A DNA stretch of 64,000 bases, taken from NCBI GenBank assembly GCA_003457135.1, contig DMSQ01000030.1, positions 74,634 to 138,633 on the forward strand, given 5' to 3'. The notes under the pieces were generated by a model. That model was not told where the DNA came from, did no database searches, and saw nothing but the letters and a program-made list of their open reading frames with translations. Of the stretch, positions 37,989 through 46,920 are shown one piece after another (the stretch's first letter is position 1; each line of letters begins with the position of its first letter). Source of the DNA: Prolixibacteraceae bacterium (GTDB taxonomy: Bacteria > Bacteroidota > Bacteroidia > Bacteroidales > Prolixibacteraceae). A program made the position numbers and the translations under genes.

Positions 37989-39613
37989 GACGCGTTAAAA
38001 TCTTTGTCCTTCTCCTGTTCCATGCTATGTCAGGACTATTACTGGCAGCAACCTGCATCGCAGTTCTTTGGAGCTGTACCCTGAATCCGGGCGGCAAGGC
38101 ACGGACCTACTACGTTTCCCCATCCGGGAACGATGATGCTCCGGGCACTCTGCGCCAGCCTTTCCGGAGCATCGAACGGGTAAACCTGCTGGACCTTTCC
38201 CCTGGTGATGCCGTCTGTTTCGAAGCGGGACAGATCTTTACCGGTACCCTGGAACTTGATTCCCTCGACTCGGGCAGCGACCTGCAACCTATGGAGATCA
38301 CATCCTACGGGCAGGGCAGGGCAATCCTGGTCGGGGGCACCGGCTCTGCCCTGCGTGCCGATGCCTGCGACCACCTGACGGTCCGGAACCTGTCCTTCCG
38401 GGGGGACGGAAGGGCAGACGGGAATACGGGCGACGGAGTATCCGTTTCGGGCGGGATTTTCATGAACATTGACAACGTGGAGGTATCCGGTTTCCGTAAA
38501 TCGGGACTCCGGCTGCATGCCTGTGACCATCCGAGGATCACCCGCGTTTATGCCCACGATAACGGGTTCGCGGGGATCAATGTGGCCGGGGACACGGAAA
38601 AGGATCCGGTGAATTACGACAACCGGGATTTGTACATCGGTTACTGCGTGGCTGAAAACAATCCCGGAGACCCCACAGCGCTCAACAGCGGAAGCGGCTA
38701 CGGGATCCTTGCCCATTCCGTGGAGAGGGGCGTCATAGAATTTTGCGAAGCTTTCAACAACGGGTGGGACACGCCCTGGAAAGGGGGACCCGGTCCCAGG
38801 GGAATATCGGTGTGGGACTGCACGGAATTCCTCATCCAGCACTGCATATCCCACGATAACCGCACAATCCCGGGCGGGCACGACGGGGGAGGCTTTGTCC
38901 TGGACGGAGGGACCTCCCGCTCCATCATCCAGTACTGCATATCATACCATAACGAGGGAGCCGGCTTCGGCCTGTTTGAACACGGGGGGGCAAAACCCTG
39001 GGGCAATAATATCATCCGCTTCAATATCAGCCAGGACGACGGCATCGTCAATCACTATGCTGCGGTCGGGATATGGAAAATTGAGAACCTGGGTGAGATG
39101 AGCAATTGCGAGATCTATAACAATACTTTTTACAACAGTAATCCGGGCGGGTCAGCCCTCTGGATATGGGAGGATTATCCCGGGTTCAATCTCCGGAACA
39201 ATGCATTCATCTGCGAGGGACCATTTATCTGGGAGAGCCGGAAACTTACGACCATTAAATTCCAGGGTAACTGTTACTGGAACCTGAACGGTGACCCTGA
39301 GATTCAGGGATACCCAAGCCTTGAAGCATGGGCCCGGGCCACGGGTAACGAAATCCTAAACGATACCCTGGCCGGGATATTTGCCAATCCCCTGCTTGCA
39401 GGTGCGGGAACCCTTACTGTTAAAGATCCCTCGACGATCAATCCGGAGAGCCTCAGGGGCTATATGCCTGAAAGGGAATCCCCTCTCATTGACGGGGGAC
39501 TGGACCTCAGACGGTTGTTCGGGCTCAATACCGGCGATAAGGACATTCTTGGCACGGTTTTCCCACACGGTCCAGGCTTCGATATTGGTGCAATGGAGTA
39601 CCGTACTGAATGA
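37985..39613 (+). CDS. Right-handed beta-helix (pectate-lyase-fold) secreted protein, GC-rich
   Basis: A 542-residue secreted protein. A signal or lipoprotein-type N-terminus (LLLAATCIAVLWSC) precedes YYVSPSGNDDAPGTLRQPFRSI, the usual opening of parallel beta-helix lyase/hydrolase proteins. Repeated helix rungs follow (DHLTVRNLSFRG, HPRITRVYAHDNGFAGI, CEAFNNGWDTP, HCISHDNRTIPGGHDGGGF, QYCISYHNEGAGFGLFEHGG). The fold fits polysaccharide lyases and hydrolases, and I cannot name family or substrate. GC content is near 60% (38 of 60 bases at 38281-38340), clearly above its neighbours, and codons are GC-ending, so it was probably acquired from another lineage. It overlaps the GH50 stop as ATGA. 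Confidence 0.87.
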   Translation: MRRVKIFVLLLFHAMSGLLLAATCIAVLWSCTLNPGGKARTYYVSPSGNDDAPGTLRQPFRSIERVNLLDLSPGDAVCFEAGQIFTGTLELDSLDSGSDLQPMEITSYGQGRAILVGGTGSALRADACDHLTVRNLSFRGDGRADGNTGDGVSVSGGIFMNIDNVEVSGFRKSGLRLHACDHPRITRVYAHDNGFAGINVAGDTEKDPVNYDNRDLYIGYCVAENNPGDPTALNSGSGYGILAHSVERGVIEFCEAFNNGWDTPWKGGPGPRGISVWDCTEFLIQHCISHDNRTIPGGHDGGGFVLDGGTSRSIIQYCISYHNEGAGFGLFEHGGAKPWGNNIIRFNISQDDGIVNHYAAVGIWKIENLGEMSNCEIYNNTFYNSNPGGSALWIWEDYPGFNLRNNAFICEGPFIWESRKLTTIKFQGNCYWNLNGDPEIQGYPSLEAWARATGNEILNDTLAGIFANPLLAGAGTLTVKDPSTINPESLRGYMPERESPLIDGGLDLRRLFGLNTGDKDILGTVFPHGPGFDIGAMEYRTE

Positions 39614-39622
39614 TCCATTCAG

Positions 39623-39769
39623 AAATCTATGGGAGGTACCTGGGGCGAAAAAGGTAAATCGGGTTCAGGCTGGTATGAATACATCGAGTTGGAGAAAGCG
39701 GGAGGAGTGACCATGGAATTATTGTGGAATTACAAGGAAATAATTTCAATTTGCAAAACATACATTTGA
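39623..39769 (+). pseudogene. 3' remnant of a VOC-family gene
   Basis: Forty-eight codons plus stop begin at KSMGGTWGEKGKSGSGWYEY and continue IELEKAGGVTMELLWNY before a non-homologous tail. The match is to the end of the pseudogene at 35373-35825. The last 53 shared bases differ at one position, while the preceding 54 differ at about eight. The fragment and the pseudogene tail form direct repeats around the GH50/beta-helix gene block. Confidence 0.88.
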
Positions 39770-39787
39770 ATCAAAAAACAAATCAAA

Positions 39788-41884
39788 ATGAAGTCAACAT
39801 TTATTTTAATACTCAGCTGCTTTTCCCTTCTAACGATCACTGTAAAGAGCCAGCCCCCAAAATTTGACAATATTTTATACGGCGTAGCTTATTACCATGA
39901 ATACATGCCATCCGATCGACTGGATGAAGATGTCCGTATGATGAAAGAAGCCGGCATTTCGGTAGTTCGGGTGGGTGAATCAACCTGGAGTCTTTTTGAA
40001 CCCCGGGAAGGTGAATTTGAATTTGCCTGGATGGATCGTATTATCGACAAAATGCACGAAGCCGGGATAAAAGTGATTCTTGGTACACCAACCTACTCCA
40101 TTCCTGCCTGGTTGTGGTATAAACATCCGGAAGTATTGCTGACCTACCAAAAAGGGGAAAAAGCCTATTATGGGATTCGCCAAAATATGGATATTACCAA
40201 TCCAACGTATCTGTTTTATTCCGAGCGGATTATTCGGAAAATGATGGAACATTTTGCTAAACATCCGGGAATTATCGGATTTCAGGTCGATAATGAAACC
40301 ACTTCGCGCGGGGTAAACAATTACGATTTCCAGGTTAGCTTTATAAATTACCTGAAAAAGAAATTTGGCACCCCGCAAAACCTCAATAAAATATGGGGAT
40401 TGAATTACTGGGGAATGACCATCGATAGCTGGGAAGAACTGGCTCCCCGCGACGGCATAACAAATACCGGTTACAAGTTGGAATGGGAACGGTTTAACCG
40501 AAAGGCAGTAGCCGACTTCCTGAAATGGCAATCGAAAATTGTTATGGAATACAAACGGGATGACCAATTTATCACCCATTGTTTTATGCCATCGGTACAG
40601 GATATCGATCAGCATGAAAGCGCCAAATACATGGATGTAATGGGGGTGAATGTTTATCACGGACAGCAGGATGATTTAACAGGAAACGAAATTGCTTTTG
40701 CCGGCGATTATTTCCGTTCAGTGAAGCACAAAAACTATTTAATTACCGAAACTAACGCCCAAACCATTGGATGGAATTCGCGGAGTCAACAACCACCATA
40801 TCCCGGACAAATGCGACAGAATGTTTATGCCCACCTGGGTTCAGGTGCCAATATGGTGGAATACTGGCACTGGCATTCCATTCACTTCGGACAGGAGACC
40901 TATTGGAAGGGTGTTCTTTCGCACGATTTGCAAACTAACCGCGCTTACTCGGAAGTTTCCAAAACCGCGCACGAGTTACAACGAATTGGAAAAAAATTGG
41001 TTAACCTGAAAAAAAACAACAAGGTAGCCATTCTGTTTAGCCACGATTCAAACGACGGAATAAATGCCATGCCTTTCGATAAAAGTGGAAGCCCGTGGTC
41101 AAATGAAGGAAATGATTTCTACAAAAACAGTTTGGTGGGGCAGTTTCACAAATTATTGTACCAAAATAATGTAGGCGTCGATTTTATTTTTCCGGAGAAT
41201 CCCGAATTTGAAAAATACGACCTGGTGATAATTCCTTCGCTATACATTGCCACCGATGAATTGCTGGAAAAAATTAACCAATATGTTGAAAAAGGTGGAC
41301 ACGTAATTATGCAGTTTAAAAGCGGTTTTGCCAACGAAAATACGATGGTCCGGCCAATGCTGGCACCCGGTCCGCTGCGTGAATCAGCAGGTTTTTATTA
41401 CCAGGAATTTTCCAGTTTCGACCAACTTAAACTAAAGGATAATCCTTTCTTGGTGGGCGAAGATCAAAATACGGTAAATACCTGGATGGAATATATTATG
41501 CCGGAAACAGCAAAACCGCTGGCGTTTTACGACCATAAATATTTTGAAAAATACCCGGCAATTACCATCAATAATTATGGGAAAGGCACCCTGCTTTACG
41601 AAGGCACAATGGTTTCCGATGCCATACAGGAAAAAATTATCCGTCAGGAAGTAGAACGTGCAGGATTGAAAACTCCTGACCAGAAGTTGCACTGGCCGCT
41701 CATTACAAAATCAGGTACGAATGAAGCTGGAAATACCATCAGGTATTATTACAATTATTCGTCCCAACCGGCATCATTTGAGTATCCATACAATATCGGT
41801 AAAGAATTGATTTCAGGAGAAAAAGTGGGAAGCAATGAAAAGCTGACTATCGAACCCTGGGATGTGCTGATTATTGAAGAGTAA
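39788..41884 (+). CDS. GH42-family beta-galactosidase
   Basis: A 698-residue secreted GH42 enzyme (signal peptide about 1-21). The TIM barrel opens with YGVAYYHEYMPSDRLDEDV and RVGESTWSLFEPREGEFEF. The acid/base is E170 in GFQVDNETTSRG and the nucleophile E321 in YLITETNAQTIGW. A trimerisation-like glutamine-amidotransferase-fold domain (KVAILFSHDSNDG, YDLVIIPSLYIATDELLEKI, GGHVIMQFKSGFANEN) and a short C-terminal beta domain follow. The family releases terminal beta-galactose. It is an intact gene that starts just after a VOC remnant and is followed 80 bases later by a LacZ-type GH2. Confidence 0.94.
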   Translation: MKSTFILILSCFSLLTITVKSQPPKFDNILYGVAYYHEYMPSDRLDEDVRMMKEAGISVVRVGESTWSLFEPREGEFEFAWMDRIIDKMHEAGIKVILGTPTYSIPAWLWYKHPEVLLTYQKGEKAYYGIRQNMDITNPTYLFYSERIIRKMMEHFAKHPGIIGFQVDNETTSRGVNNYDFQVSFINYLKKKFGTPQNLNKIWGLNYWGMTIDSWEELAPRDGITNTGYKLEWERFNRKAVADFLKWQSKIVMEYKRDDQFITHCFMPSVQDIDQHESAKYMDVMGVNVYHGQQDDLTGNEIAFAGDYFRSVKHKNYLITETNAQTIGWNSRSQQPPYPGQMRQNVYAHLGSGANMVEYWHWHSIHFGQETYWKGVLSHDLQTNRAYSEVSKTAHELQRIGKKLVNLKKNNKVAILFSHDSNDGINAMPFDKSGSPWSNEGNDFYKNSLVGQFHKLLYQNNVGVDFIFPENPEFEKYDLVIIPSLYIATDELLEKINQYVEKGGHVIMQFKSGFANENTMVRPMLAPGPLRESAGFYYQEFSSFDQLKLKDNPFLVGEDQNTVNTWMEYIMPETAKPLAFYDHKYFEKYPAITINNYGKGTLLYEGTMVSDAIQEKIIRQEVERAGLKTPDQKLHWPLITKSGTNEAGNTIRYYYNYSSQPASFEYPYNIGKELISGEKVGSNEKLTIEPWDVLIIEE

Positions 41885-41964
41885 TGTTTTTAAAATCTAC
41901 TATTTTCATGAAAAAATATCCTCTTTTCGTCCGGAATCGATTTTAACGTAATTAAAAAATAAAA

Positions 41965-44900
41965 ATGAAAAGATTTGTATTAATATTTTTATGCGCAACA
42001 GTATCAAGTGTGCTGTTGGCCCAGCCAGCGAAATTTCTGGATAACATTTACTATTTTATCGAGAACACATCGGTATTTGAATTGAACCAGGAAGAAGGAC
42101 ATGTTCCATTGGTGCCTTATAATTCTGTTCCTGAGGCTTTAAATAATAACCGGGGCAAATCACCCTGGTACATTTCGCTTAACGGAACATGGAAGTTTCA
42201 CTATTCCGATACTCCTGAAGGCACTCCGGATGAATTTTACAAAGAAAATTTCAACGATCAAAAATGGGATACTATTCATGTTCCATCTAACTGGGAAATG
42301 CAAGGGTATTCTGATCCACTTTTCCGGAATATTGCCACACCTTTTAAGCCTGATCCTCCTTTTGTTCCACGCGAATATAATCCTACCGGGTCGTATCGAA
42401 AAAGTTTCAATATCCCGGATACCTGGAAAGATAAAGAGGTATTCATCCGGCTTGAAAAAACTGCATCCGCTTCATTCATCTGGGTTAACGGGAAGCAGGT
42501 TGGGTACAATGAGGGCGCCCAGGAACCTGCAGAATATAATATTACAAAATATATAAAGCCCGGACGCAACACTGTTGCATTAAATGTTTACAAGTACTCT
42601 GATGGATATTATCTTGAAGACCAGGATTACTGGCGGTTAGCCGGTATTTTTGATGATGTTTGGCTGTTTGCGGCGCCTGAAATGCATATTTTCGACTGGG
42701 TAGCCACTACCGATCTTGATAAAACGTATATCAATGCCCGACTTGATTTATCTTTAGATGTCAAAAATTATTCCGATAAGCCTGAAATTGATTATCTGCT
42801 TCGGGCTACATTGCTTGATGCTCAGAAGAATATCGTTAAAACAATATCGTCCGGTAAGTTTTCAATCCTGACAAAGGGAAAGCAAACCATAAAGTTGACA
42901 GACGATATTATCAATCCTGCAAAATGGTCGGCTGAATATCCGAACTTATATTACCTGACCTTCGAACTTATAAATCCATCAGGAAAAACGGAGGAGGTAA
43001 TTTCAGGAAGAATTGGCTTTAAAGAGACCGAAATACGGAACCAGGTGTTTTATCTCAATGGCATCCCGGTAAAGCTCAATGGCATAAACAGCCACATGCA
43101 GCATCCCACCCTGGGACATACCATGGATGAAGAAACAATGATTAAAGATTTCAATCTTTTTAAACAGTACAATATTAACTGTGTCCGTACATCGCATTAT
43201 CCGCCTGTAAACCGGTATTTGGAGCTTGCTGACGAGTACGGGATATACATTGTTGATGAAACAGGTGATGAGTGCCATGCAACCCAATTTCTTTCCGAAA
43301 AGAAAGAATGGGAGAAAATGTACCGTGAAAGGGCGCGAAAAATGGTGTTACGCGACAGGAGCCACCCCAGTGTCCTTTTCTGGAGTGCAGGAAATGAAAG
43401 CGGGGAAGGTGAAAATATATGCAAGGTCATTGAAGAAGGAAGAAAATATGACAATACCCGTTATTGGATGTATGGGGGGAATGCTTTTGCCCACCCGTGC
43501 GAAGAAATTATCGGTCCAAGATACCCGCAACTATTTGAACTGGTTACCAATGTCATGCTGGTACCTGAAAATATTGACCCACGCCCATCTTTTATGGACG
43601 AATACCAGGCTGTTACAGGCAATGGAGGAGGTGGACTTGATGATTATTGGGATATTATTTACAGCCATCCAAGGAGCATGGGCGGCGCAATCTGGGATTT
43701 TGTAAGTACTGACCTGACAGAAAAAGTTCGCGCTATAAAAGATGTTTCAGGAAATAATGTACAGGTAAACCTCATGGGCCGGGCAAAACTTGCTCCCGGA
43801 GTTGCAGGAAAAGGAGTAGATTTAAATGGCCACGATCAGTGGGTGGAGGTATATCGCGATAAGGCATTGGAAATTACCGGCAATCAACTTACACTCTCAT
43901 TATGGATTTATCCGCGCGCCCTAAGCAGCTCGGCCGGGACCTATATTAACAAAGGAAATTATCAGTTCGGTTTACACCAGATTGGAAAAGATTCTCTTGA
44001 GTTTTATGTAACTACGAATCAAAAACAGGTGGTAAGAATCGAACTTCCTAAGAACTGGGAGTTCAACTGGCATAAGGTTGAGGCTATTTATAACGGTTCT
44101 GTAATCTCAATTTTTCTGGACGGAAAGGAAAGCATCCGCAAACCGCTTTCTGGCGATATTCTGAATACCCCGTTCCCCGTAAATATCGGAAGGAATGCCG
44201 AAATCCACGGACAGGAAACAATGGTTTATATTTGTGATGCAATTATTGATGAGGTAGGAATTTTTACAAAAGCTGTTCCTCCGGATTTGATGAAATCCCC
44301 TTCAAATGACCTGAAAAAACAAGCTGCTTTATGGTTGGATTTTGAAGAAATAACCGAAGGTGGTGAATTTTATAGCTATGGAATTGGCGCCAGGACTTAT
44401 GGGAGCATCTGGCCAGACAGACGGCCTGAACCCGAAATGTTACAAATAAAGAAATCTGCTCAACCGGTAAAGGCAACGTTGGTTACAGCAGAAAAAGGAG
44501 AAGTTGAAATTACAAACCGGTATCTTTTCACAAATCTTAGTGAATTGAATACCATTTGGATGCTTCAGGCCGATAATGAAATTATTCAGAAGGGGGAAAT
44601 GTCTGTTTCACTTAAACCTCAGGAAAAGAAAATTGTGGCAGTTCCGTTTCAGAAACCGGAAATCAGGGCAGGGGTTGAGTATAGGTTGCTGATAAGTTTT
44701 CGCCAAAAAGAAAAGAAACCCTGGGCAGATGCAGGTTATGAAATTGCATGGGACCAATTGGAACTGCCCTGGTACCAACCGGTACAAATCATGCAAAAAC
44801 CATCTCCGGCTTCTTTGAAAGTCAATGAAGAAAAAGGTGAATTAATCGTGACTGGTAAAGATTTTGTTTACGTTTTTGATAAAAACACAGGGACTTTATC

Positions 44901-45726
44901 ATCTTTAAAATTTCAGGGAAAAGAACTTATCAGGGAAGGCGCCCGGATGAATGCATGGCGTGCGCCGCTGGCTAATGAAACGGACGAATGGACATGGAGA
45001 TCTGCAAATATAAAACACAAAGCTGATGGGTACGGAAAAAATGCAGCGACTGAATGGTATTCCTCTGGTCTTGACAGACTGAAATTTTATTTGGAAAACT
45101 TTGGATGGGAAACACAAAATGACGGGAAAATATTAATTGACGTAAAAAATGCATTGGTTTTAGGAAACCAGAAAGGCGCATTTCATAATCATTTCAGATA
45201 CACAATTGAAGGTAGCGGGGAAATGACGATCGGGCATACCATAATTCCGAACGGAGACATGCCAAGCTGGCTTCCACGAATAGGAACGGCATGGATACTC
45301 AATAAAACCCTTGAAAATGTTCAATGGTATGGCCGTGGCCCCGAAGAAAACTACCCTGACCGTAAATCAGGCTATAAGACAGGTATTTATAAATCAACAG
45401 TAAAAGAGATGTATGTGCCTTATCTGATTCCTCAGGACTATGGTTTAAGGACCGAAAACCGGTGGGTAAAGATGACCGATGCGAATGGAACAGGACTGGA
45501 ATTTAAGGGAAATGGTTTATTTAACTTCAGCGCGCATCCGTATTCGACTGAAAACCTCACAAAAGCTCTTTATACCTATCAACTCCATCCTTTTGACGGG
45601 ATAACTTTTAATTTTGATTATGCCACAAGCGGATTAGGCTGCACGGCCCGGTCGGTGTTTACGCAATATCAGGTTATGCCGCAGCGGTATGATTTTATAA
45701 TGTCAATCAAACCGGTAAAAGAATGA
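41965..45726 (+). CDS. GH2 beta-galactosidase (LacZ-like) with LamG-like insert, second copy
   Basis: A 1253-residue secreted paralogue of the enzyme at 31541, with the same domain order. The jelly roll includes VPSNWEMQGYSDPLF and the barrel RTSHYPPVNRYLELADEYG. The acid/base lies in WSAGNESGEGEN and the nucleophile in FMDEYQAVTGN. The LamG-like insert is in the same place (LTLSLWIYPRAL, FNWHKVEAIYNGSVISIFLDG, VNIGRNAEI). The C-terminal Bgal_small-type domain is intact (YGRGPEENYPDRKSGYKTG, IPQDYGLRTENRWVK). Two diverged intact copies in one locus suggest different linkages or chain positions. Its final codons are duplicated just before GH50 (35830-35871). Confidence 0.93.
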   Translation: MKRFVLIFLCATVSSVLLAQPAKFLDNIYYFIENTSVFELNQEEGHVPLVPYNSVPEALNNNRGKSPWYISLNGTWKFHYSDTPEGTPDEFYKENFNDQKWDTIHVPSNWEMQGYSDPLFRNIATPFKPDPPFVPREYNPTGSYRKSFNIPDTWKDKEVFIRLEKTASASFIWVNGKQVGYNEGAQEPAEYNITKYIKPGRNTVALNVYKYSDGYYLEDQDYWRLAGIFDDVWLFAAPEMHIFDWVATTDLDKTYINARLDLSLDVKNYSDKPEIDYLLRATLLDAQKNIVKTISSGKFSILTKGKQTIKLTDDIINPAKWSAEYPNLYYLTFELINPSGKTEEVISGRIGFKETEIRNQVFYLNGIPVKLNGINSHMQHPTLGHTMDEETMIKDFNLFKQYNINCVRTSHYPPVNRYLELADEYGIYIVDETGDECHATQFLSEKKEWEKMYRERARKMVLRDRSHPSVLFWSAGNESGEGENICKVIEEGRKYDNTRYWMYGGNAFAHPCEEIIGPRYPQLFELVTNVMLVPENIDPRPSFMDEYQAVTGNGGGGLDDYWDIIYSHPRSMGGAIWDFVSTDLTEKVRAIKDVSGNNVQVNLMGRAKLAPGVAGKGVDLNGHDQWVEVYRDKALEITGNQLTLSLWIYPRALSSSAGTYINKGNYQFGLHQIGKDSLEFYVTTNQKQVVRIELPKNWEFNWHKVEAIYNGSVISIFLDGKESIRKPLSGDILNTPFPVNIGRNAEIHGQETMVYICDAIIDEVGIFTKAVPPDLMKSPSNDLKKQAALWLDFEEITEGGEFYSYGIGARTYGSIWPDRRPEPEMLQIKKSAQPVKATLVTAEKGEVEITNRYLFTNLSELNTIWMLQADNEIIQKGEMSVSLKPQEKKIVAVPFQKPEIRAGVEYRLLISFRQKEKKPWADAGYEIAWDQLELPWYQPVQIMQKPSPASLKVNEEKGELIVTGKDFVYVFDKNTGTLSSLKFQGKELIREGARMNAWRAPLANETDEWTWRSANIKHKADGYGKNAATEWYSSGLDRLKFYLENFGWETQNDGKILIDVKNALVLGNQKGAFHNHFRYTIEGSGEMTIGHTIIPNGDMPSWLPRIGTAWILNKTLENVQWYGRGPEENYPDRKSGYKTGIYKSTVKEMYVPYLIPQDYGLRTENRWVKMTDANGTGLEFKGNGLFNFSAHPYSTENLTKALYTYQLHPFDGITFNFDYATSGLGCTARSVFTQYQVMPQRYDFIMSIKPVKE

Positions 45727-45742
45727 GAAAAATGATTAGAAT

Positions 45743-46855
45743 ATGAAAAAGCTCATTGCCCTGTTCATCGTTTTATGTGCACCAGGATTGTTTTCATTTA
45801 TTCAGGAAAATAAGACAAATTCAAAGAAGGAAGTCAATCAGGATAATGAAAAAGGGTTTTCTTCCGATCCTGTTTTTGAAATTATTGGAGGAATTGAACC
45901 CCCGGTTATCCAGATAGGCGATCCTGGAACAGAAAACAATAAATATGGGTTTGAAGGTGGTAGAGCATTAAAACTTAATAAGTTATATCATATTTTTACA
46001 ACTGAGATGTGGGGCGAACCCTTTATGTGTAAAACCAGGCTTGCCCATTGGAAAAGTAAAGATGGCATTGCCTGGACAAGAGCTGCAACATTGTTCGAAT
46101 CAAATGGTGATTTTACCGGAAATGACTCCCATGCTTCTCTATGGTCGCCAGTGCCAACCTTTGACGAAAAACAAGATTGCTGGATATTAACTTATGTTTG
46201 CTATCGCTCAAAACCGAATACCACCGAAAATTGGTTTCGGAATTATAATGGAATTATTGCTCTTGCCAAATCAGGCGTAAAGGGTAGAAATGGAATTGAC
46301 GGGCCATATATCGAAACAAGTATCCTTATGAAACCCGATACCGCAAAACCAAAATTCGGTCTGATGGGGGTTGAATCCTTTTTCCCATATCAGATTAATG
46401 GACAATGGTTCGCCATTTATGGTTCATCGCCAGGATGGATTGCCCTTGCAAAATCTCCGTCGCTAACAGGCCCCTGGGAAAGATTATCAGAGCCCGGAGT
46501 TATTGGCAAACATACCGAGAACCCGGTAGTATCGCGACTTCGGGATGGAAGATATGTTGTCTTTTTTGATGGCGCCGGCTTTTACCAAAAAATTGGATAT
46601 ATGGTTTCTTCTGATGGGATACATTGGTCGAACCCAATCATCATAGATCTTGAAAACCATCCCGGTAAGTGGTGGGGGTTGACCCGTACGCCATTGGGTT
46701 TAATTGATGAAGGTAAAGACAACTATGTATTGTATTTCACTGCGTACAATAATAATTTTTATAAGATACCAGGTATTTGGCAAGCAAAATCTGATTCGGC
46801 TTTAGATGGATATTTTGCCAGCGTGGGAATGATTAACCTAAAGCTTATCAAATAG
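45743..46855 (+). CDS. Secreted five-bladed beta-propeller hydrolase, GH43/GH117-like
   Basis: A 370-residue secreted protein (signal peptide about 1-20). Repeated propeller strands carry the GH43/GH117-type phrases: KLYHIFTTEMWG, LAHWKSKDGIAWTRAATLFES, SLWSPVPTFDEKQDCWILTYVCY, ENPVVSRLRDGRYVVFFDG, YMVSSDGIHWSNP, YVLYFTAYN. Such proteins remove arabinose, galactose or anhydro-galactose units. I cannot decide the family, and the catalytic acids are not assigned with certainty. Its position after GH42 and GH2 and before the VOC gene fits a side-chain or end-sugar enzyme of the galactan pathway. Confidence 0.72.
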   Translation: MKKLIALFIVLCAPGLFSFIQENKTNSKKEVNQDNEKGFSSDPVFEIIGGIEPPVIQIGDPGTENNKYGFEGGRALKLNKLYHIFTTEMWGEPFMCKTRLAHWKSKDGIAWTRAATLFESNGDFTGNDSHASLWSPVPTFDEKQDCWILTYVCYRSKPNTTENWFRNYNGIIALAKSGVKGRNGIDGPYIETSILMKPDTAKPKFGLMGVESFFPYQINGQWFAIYGSSPGWIALAKSPSLTGPWERLSEPGVIGKHTENPVVSRLRDGRYVVFFDGAGFYQKIGYMVSSDGIHWSNPIIIDLENHPGKWWGLTRTPLGLIDEGKDNYVLYFTAYNNNFYKIPGIWQAKSDSALDGYFASVGMINLKLIK

Positions 46856-46920
46856 ATAAGTGAATAAATAAGGTATTAAATTTCAGATATATATGAATAT
46901 AAAATAACAAATCAAACATT

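Noticed and set aside
38039..38881. A 280-codon open frame on the minus strand inside the beta-helix gene
   Set aside because: It arises from the high GC content of the plus-strand gene. The plus strand has a signal peptide, clear beta-helix rungs and an ATGA overlap with GH50, and the minus frame has no recognisable domain.
39980..40660. A 226-codon minus-strand frame inside the GH42 gene
   Set aside because: It lies wholly antisense to conserved catalytic-domain sequence and its translation shows no domain.
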